Position numbers and translations under genes: made by a program
Notes under the pieces: model-generated
What the model was told of the DNA's origin: nothing
Database searches by the model: none
The model's input: the letters and a program-made list of their open reading frames with translations, nothing else
Source: an uncultured Aquincola sp.
GTDB taxonomy: Bacteria > Pseudomonadota > Gammaproteobacteria > Burkholderiales > Burkholderiaceae
Length of the DNA: 10,495 nt
Direction: 5' to 3'
NCBI GenBank assembly: GCA_937883885.1
Contig: CAKZXL010000802.1
Location: forward strand, 1-10,495
Shown: positions 8,101-10,495 of the stretch, one piece after another
Layout of the letters: each line of letters begins with the position of its first letter
Position numbering within the stretch: position 1 is the first letter of the stretch

Positions 8101-8203
8101 ACTGACGCTGGTCTTCGTGCCGGCCTTGTACGCCGCCTGGTTCAAGGTGCGCCGCGACGCGACGGCCGCAGCTGCGCTGCCGTCGGCAACGGCGCCGGCC
8201 TGA
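5111..8203 (+). CDS. RND efflux permease (HAE family, AcrB-like)
   Basis: This 1030-residue inner-membrane proton/drug antiporter is of full AcrB-like length, working as a trimer. It has TM1 at about 16-34, a first periplasmic loop, a TM2-TM6 block from about 340, TM7 at about 523-545, a second periplasmic loop and a TM8-TM12 block from about 857. The proton-relay acids of TM4 are present in GLLVDDAIIAVE (D403, D404). In TM10 the segment is GGMIMRNAIILVDQI, so the residue matching AcrB K940 is Arg (R927). FEVPQMTAIVAWPGATAEEV near the N-terminus is typical of the family. The fold is conserved and no break is seen. The sequence looks closer to the TriC-like group of proteobacterial pumps than to AcrB itself, which I judge from motif memory only. 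Probable substrates are hydrophobic or amphiphilic compounds. Confidence 0.94.
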   Translation: MKRFNLSEWAVTHQPMVLFLIIATMVIGVFSFSRLGRLEDPTFEVPQMTAIVAWPGATAEEVQDQVLNRIERKLQELDQFDYVRSFARQGYGGITLWMKGGSSKEELDRAWYQVRKKIGDVRQEFPEGVRGPFFNDEYSDRYSVLYALSAPELSMAELLTVTEAVKRRFQSVPGAGKVDVLGKQAERVYVEVSTRRLAALGIPPSAVFDALARQNLVAPAGSSDTPHDRVQVRVDGRLSGVKDVENVTLEVAGQVLRLADVATVRSGYEDPPSMTIRHNGVPVLAIGVKLQHNSNVMAFGQAMQARLDEVRRELPVGVEIQQYADQPRVVGESIWEFERAFLEALAIVLAVSFLFLGWRTGIVVAASVPLVLGLVSAVMYAAGWNLDRISLGALIIALGLLVDDAIIAVEMMVVKLEEGWDRVRAATYAYTSTAFPMLTGTLVTAAGFMPVGFAKSISGQYAGGIFWVVGVSLILSWLVAVVFTPYLGIKLLPRTLGHGGHHDVYDRPLYHRLRRLIDWAVRQRFIVLGLTVLLLVAAGAGMTKVQQQFFPTAARPELLAELRMREGASLAATEQQVKRLEAILAQDPDIEYFTAYTGAGTPIFYLSIQAELPNPGFAQVVIKTAGIEQRERVRARLMALFDEGEVLPDVRARVLRLEFGPPVGFPVQFRVIGPDPAVVREIAYRVRDAVRQSPLVRDTQLDWNEQVRSMRVVVDQDKARQLGLTTADLQGLVQTTLDGSPVTQIRRGEELVDVVVRATPEERRGIGQLGDLQVFTRSGVTVPLSQVARIEPTFEEPVLWRRNRDMALTVRSDLADGVQGPYATTQIRPSLQPIIENLPAGYRIEEGGAIEESDKANVALFAVFPAMFAVTLALLMIQLQSFSRMFMVFLTSPLAIIGVVPALLAFRAPFGFVALLGVIALGGMIMRNAIILVDQIDQDIGRGAAPWSAIVEATVRRSRPVVLTAAAAVLAMIPLTRSVFWGPMAISIMGGLVVATALTLVFVPALYAAWFKVRRDATAAAALPSATAPA

Positions 8204-8212
8204 CGCACGACC

Positions 8213-8749
8213 ATGCCGACGAATCACCGACAGCGCCCGGTGCGCGGGCGTGGGCACATCGGGCCGGAGAAGATGCTGCTGGCCGCGTTCGACGTGTTCG
8301 TCGACAGGGGCATCGCCGCCGCCGCGATGGAGGAGATCGCCCAGCGTGCGGGGGTGGGCAAAGGCACGCTCTACCTCTACTTCGACAGCAAGGCCGACAT
8401 GTTCAACCGGCTCGTCTTCACGGAAGGCGCGCAGCATCCGTCGCTGGTGGCCTTCTGGCTTGAAGAGGTGATGGCCCCCAGCCTGGCGGCGCTGCGCCGG
8501 GTTCGGCAGGCCGCCCGCCCCGACCATCGCCTGGCGGACCTGGACGACGAAACCATCCACCACGCGCTGGTGTGGCCACTGATCGGCGGCGCGCTGCATG
8601 CGCAGTTGCTCAGGTCCGCACCGCCGCGGTCGATGCGTCGCGAGACCTCGCCACGCAGCCATGTACGTCTGGTGCAGGCGCTGCTGCAACCGGTCCGCCG
8701 AGCTTTGCGGGTCGGCCGCCTGCCTCGACCGGCTCGGTTGCCCGGCTAG
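8213..8749 (+). CDS. TetR-family regulator, short, possibly altered at its C-terminus
   Basis: This is a 178-residue protein with a clear TetR DNA-binding domain at about residues 18-66: KMLLAAFDVFVDRGI, then a helix-turn-helix MEEIAQRAGVGKGTLYLYFD (39-58) and KADMFNRLV. The effector part continues with LVAFWLEEV and a plausible late helix, HVRLVQALLQPVRRAL. The last 10-15 residues (Arg/Pro/Leu-rich) lie over DNA that reads as a LysR remnant in another frame, so the natural end may have been replaced. Relatives are usually 190-220 residues. The gene starts 9 nt after the permease stop without a visible Shine-Dalgarno, so expression with the efflux operon is likely. This is the second TetR in the cluster. 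Its DNA-binding domain differs from that of the first, so a different operator is expected, and none could be assigned. Confidence 0.8.
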   Translation: MPTNHRQRPVRGRGHIGPEKMLLAAFDVFVDRGIAAAAMEEIAQRAGVGKGTLYLYFDSKADMFNRLVFTEGAQHPSLVAFWLEEVMAPSLAALRRVRQAARPDHRLADLDDETIHHALVWPLIGGALHAQLLRSAPPRSMRRETSPRSHVRLVQALLQPVRRALRVGRLPRPARLPG

Positions 8750-8967
8750 CCCGCAGGACCTGCAGGCGCATCGGCTGGTGATGCTGCGTGCGCCCGATGA
8801 CCGCGGGCCTCGCTTTGTTGCCCGAGCTGGCGGTCACCGCGCTGCCCCGCCGGCGCTACCTGCCGCTGCGCACCCGCGCCTTCCTCGAGTGCTTCATCCG
8901 CCATGTGCAGGCGGTGGCGGCAGCGGCCGGCCGGCCGCCGCGGGTTCAGGGCGAGGTGCAGGTGTAG
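8700..8967 (+). pseudogene. Remnant of a LysR-type regulator (effector-domain C-terminus only)
   Basis: Three short pieces in two frames match the order of conserved blocks in the effector domain of LysR-type regulators. From 8721, ACLDRLGCPASPQDLQAHRLVML corresponds to the block usually reading like SPAYLxRHGxPxxPxDLxxHRCL. From 8806 (shifted frame), GLALLPELAV corresponds to the late GLGIALLPxxLV block. From 8848, RRRYLPLRTRAFLECFIRH corresponds to the C-terminal block before the stop, here TAG at 8965-8967. In an intact protein about 55-65 residues separate the first two blocks and about 25 the last two. Here they almost touch, so at least two internal deletions and a frameshift are implied. 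No LysR DNA-binding domain is present; the 5' side runs into the TetR gene. The end overlaps the tannase gene on the other strand by 22 nt. The match is by motif recognition only. Confidence 0.62.
8923..8938. repeat. 16-bp perfect GC palindrome, possible terminator of the tannase gene
   Basis: GCGGCCGGCCGGCCGC reads the same on both strands. It lies 7 nt downstream of the tannase stop codon (minus strand) and inside the LysR remnant. It could fold into a GC stem, but no T-run follows on either strand, so an intrinsic-terminator role is weakly supported. In DNA of this GC content such a palindrome can occur by chance. Confidence 0.3.
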
Positions 8968-10495
8968 TTGCTGGCCAGCGCGGCGGCGGCGGCATCGTTG
9001 GCCGGCCCGGTGTAGCGAGCGTATTGCGGGTACACGCACAGCGGCCGCGTGAGCTGCGGCGCACCGTTGGTGCCCAGCTTGGCGGCGCTCAAGGTGCCGG
9101 GGGCCTTGCCGTTGCTCACCCAGTCGTCCGGGGCGGCCAGCAGGTCGGTCTGGTCGGCACCCGGGCCACCCGAACAATGGTCCACCCCGGGCGCGATGTA
9201 GTAGCGCACGAACTCATCGGCCGCCGCCTGCCCGCCCACGCTGGCCGTGACGCCCTGGTAGTACGCCGTGGTGGCCTTGTAGCTCAGGGCCGAGTCGTTG
9301 CCGCCGTGCCAGAGAATGAGCTTGGCGTTGCTGGCCTTGAAGGGGCGCAGGTCGGTGTTGGTCGCGTCGTTCAAGGCCGCCATGGCATAGAGCGCATTCA
9401 GGTTGCTGTCCCACACGTAGCTGAGCGAGTCCTGGCTGCGGTCGCGCGCCAGGTAGTTCTTCACCGTCGTGTCCTGGAACAGGTACTGCAGCGCCGCCTG
9501 CACCGTGCCGCCGCCCGTCACCCAGGTGGGCCATGCGCCCGCGTCGTCTTCATTGCCGGTGAGTGCCCAGCCGGTATTGGTGTAGGTGCCGCCCGCCCAG
9601 GTGGCCGCAGACGTCCATGAACCCACGGTGGCCAGTTGCGCGTCGGACAGGCAGGTGTCGCCGGCATCGGCCCCGCCCGCGCAGCGCAGCACCTGCGGAT
9701 CGAAGTTGCAGGCAGCGGGGTGGGAGACGATGCCGTCCTTCACGCCGTCGTTGGCATCGCAGGCATCGCGGACCGATCGCGCGAGCAGCCCGAGCTTGGC
9801 GGCGTTGAACTGGCCACCCGGCGCGGCCAGCGCCTTGGCGGTGCGGTTGAACTGGCCCATGAAGCCCACCCAGTTGTAGGCCGGCGCGCGGGCGATGATG
9901 CCGTCGAACAGGTTGGGGTTGCGCTGGGCCGCCATCAGGGCCTCCCGGCCGCCGTTGGAACAGCCTTCGAAGTAGGCGCGGTCGGGCGTCTTGCCGTAGG
10001 CCGACTGCAGCAGTTCCTTCGCGGCGGAGGCCACGGTGGGCACCGACAAGGAGCCGAACAGGTTGGCGGCGTAGGTGTCGTTCAAGGCGAAGTCGGCGGA
10101 CAGCCCGTTGCCCGCATGGCCCGAGTCGCTGTTGACGGTGGCGTAACCTGCCTGCAAGGCCGTGAGGTTGCCGCCTTGCAGACCGGGGATGCTGCCGTTG
10201 TAGCCGCCGCCCCCGCCGTAGTAGAGCTTGCCGTTCCAGCGCTCGGGCAGCCGCATTTCCAGGTTGAGGCTGGGCGCCATGCTGGCGGTCACCTTGCAAT
10301 AGACGGGCGCAGGGCCGCTGGCCGGCACGGCCGCAGCCGCGACCACGGTGGCGCCCGCCAGCGACTTGCCGGCCAGTGCAGCGCAGGCCTGTTCGGCCGA
10401 CACCGTGTTGCTGGCAGGCGTGTGGTCGTCGCCATCGTCATCGTCGTTGCAACCCGGCAGTACAGCGGCCATGAGGGCCAGCGTGGCTGCCAGCA
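8946..10495 (-). CDS. Tannase/feruloyl esterase family lipoprotein (5' end outside window)
   Basis: This is a secreted alpha/beta-hydrolase of the tannase/feruloyl-esterase family, which cleaves esters of aromatic acids. Numbering here is from the ATG at 10472. The frame stays open to the window edge with more hydrophobic residues (LAATLAL), so that ATG is probably inside the signal peptide and the true start is beyond 10495. A lipobox-like VLPGC gives the lipid Cys8, followed by an Asp-rich linker (7 Asp within residues 10-16, interrupted only by one Gly). Catalytic features are the nucleophile in GCSNGGR (S172), Asp in HGGNDS (D393) and His in GVDHCSGG (H432). C171 and C433 would form the family's disulfide joining the Ser and His strands. 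CDANDGVKDGI at about 238-248 matches the calcium site of the lid domain. At more than 515 residues its length fits FaeB-like enzymes. MHETase of Ideonella belongs to the same family, but substrate cannot be inferred. Confidence 0.92.
   Translation of the reverse strand, partial: LAATLALMAAVLPGCNDDDDGDDHTPASNTVSAEQACAALAGKSLAGATVVAAAAVPASGPAPVYCKVTASMAPSLNLEMRLPERWNGKLYYGGGGGYNGSIPGLQGGNLTALQAGYATVNSDSGHAGNGLSADFALNDTYAANLFGSLSVPTVASAAKELLQSAYGKTPDRAYFEGCSNGGREALMAAQRNPNLFDGIIARAPAYNWVGFMGQFNRTAKALAAPGGQFNAAKLGLLARSVRDACDANDGVKDGIVSHPAACNFDPQVLRCAGGADAGDTCLSDAQLATVGSWTSAATWAGGTYTNTGWALTGNEDDAGAWPTWVTGGGTVQAALQYLFQDTTVKNYLARDRSQDSLSYVWDSNLNALYAMAALNDATNTDLRPFKASNAKLILWHGGNDSALSYKATTAYYQGVTASVGGQAAADEFVRYYIAPGVDHCSGGPGADQTDLLAAPDDWVSNGKAPGTLSAAKLGTNGAPQLTRPLCVYPQYARYTGPANDAAAAALASNYTCTSP

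Noticed and set aside
1..10495. CRISPR arrays, tRNA or rRNA genes, insertion sequences, phage attachment sites
   Set aside because: No regularly spaced repeats, cloverleaf-like segments, transposase motifs or terminal inverted repeats with target duplications were seen by eye.

Overview
The window is about 10.5 kb of high-GC DNA with dense coding, short gaps and stop/start overlaps. Base composition, codon use and gene content (an fmdA-fmdB pair, an HAE-type RND pump, a tannase-family lipoprotein) suggest a betaproteobacterium of the Burkholderiales, in the Comamonadaceae, Ideonella or Leptothrix neighbourhood. That placement is inferred from style, not from a marker gene.

Layout. (1) Positions 2-856, plus strand: the 3' end of a formamidase/acetamidase gene (fmdA) followed 9 nt later by an FmdB-type zinc-ribbon gene, the end of an amide-use operon. 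(2) Positions 884-2466: a regulatory module. A short-chain dehydrogenase gene (plus strand) converges on a TetR-family repressor gene (minus strand), and the two share a CTAG at their stop codons. The sequence TGTAC-N6-GTACA lies upstream of the dehydrogenase (two copies) and between the repressor gene and the efflux operon (one copy, plus a TGGAC-N6-GTCCA variant). (3) Positions 2479-8203, plus strand: a complete tripartite RND efflux operon in the order outer-membrane factor, periplasmic adaptor, inner-membrane permease, joined by 4-nt and 1-nt overlaps. (4) Positions 8213-8749: a second, short TetR-like gene 9 nt after the permease. (5) Positions about 8700-8967: a broken remnant of a LysR-type regulator, with only pieces of its effector-domain C-terminus left in two frames. 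(6) Positions 8946-10495, minus strand: a tannase/feruloyl-esterase family lipoprotein whose 5' end lies outside the window.

How it probably works. The AefR-like TetR protein is likely to repress both the dehydrogenase and the efflux operon, and probably itself, through the shared dyads. An inducer, perhaps a reactive carbonyl or an aromatic compound, would release them together, so that a reductase and an export pump are expressed at the same time. The two target promoters are laid out almost identically: the -35 hexamer fills the spacer of the first dyad, the second dyad starts 3 bp after the -10, and the start codon follows 12 nt after the second dyad. This matched double-operator layout is the strongest new observation here. 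The LysR remnant at the far end, against the tannase gene, looks like a rearrangement scar at the edge of the efflux cluster.
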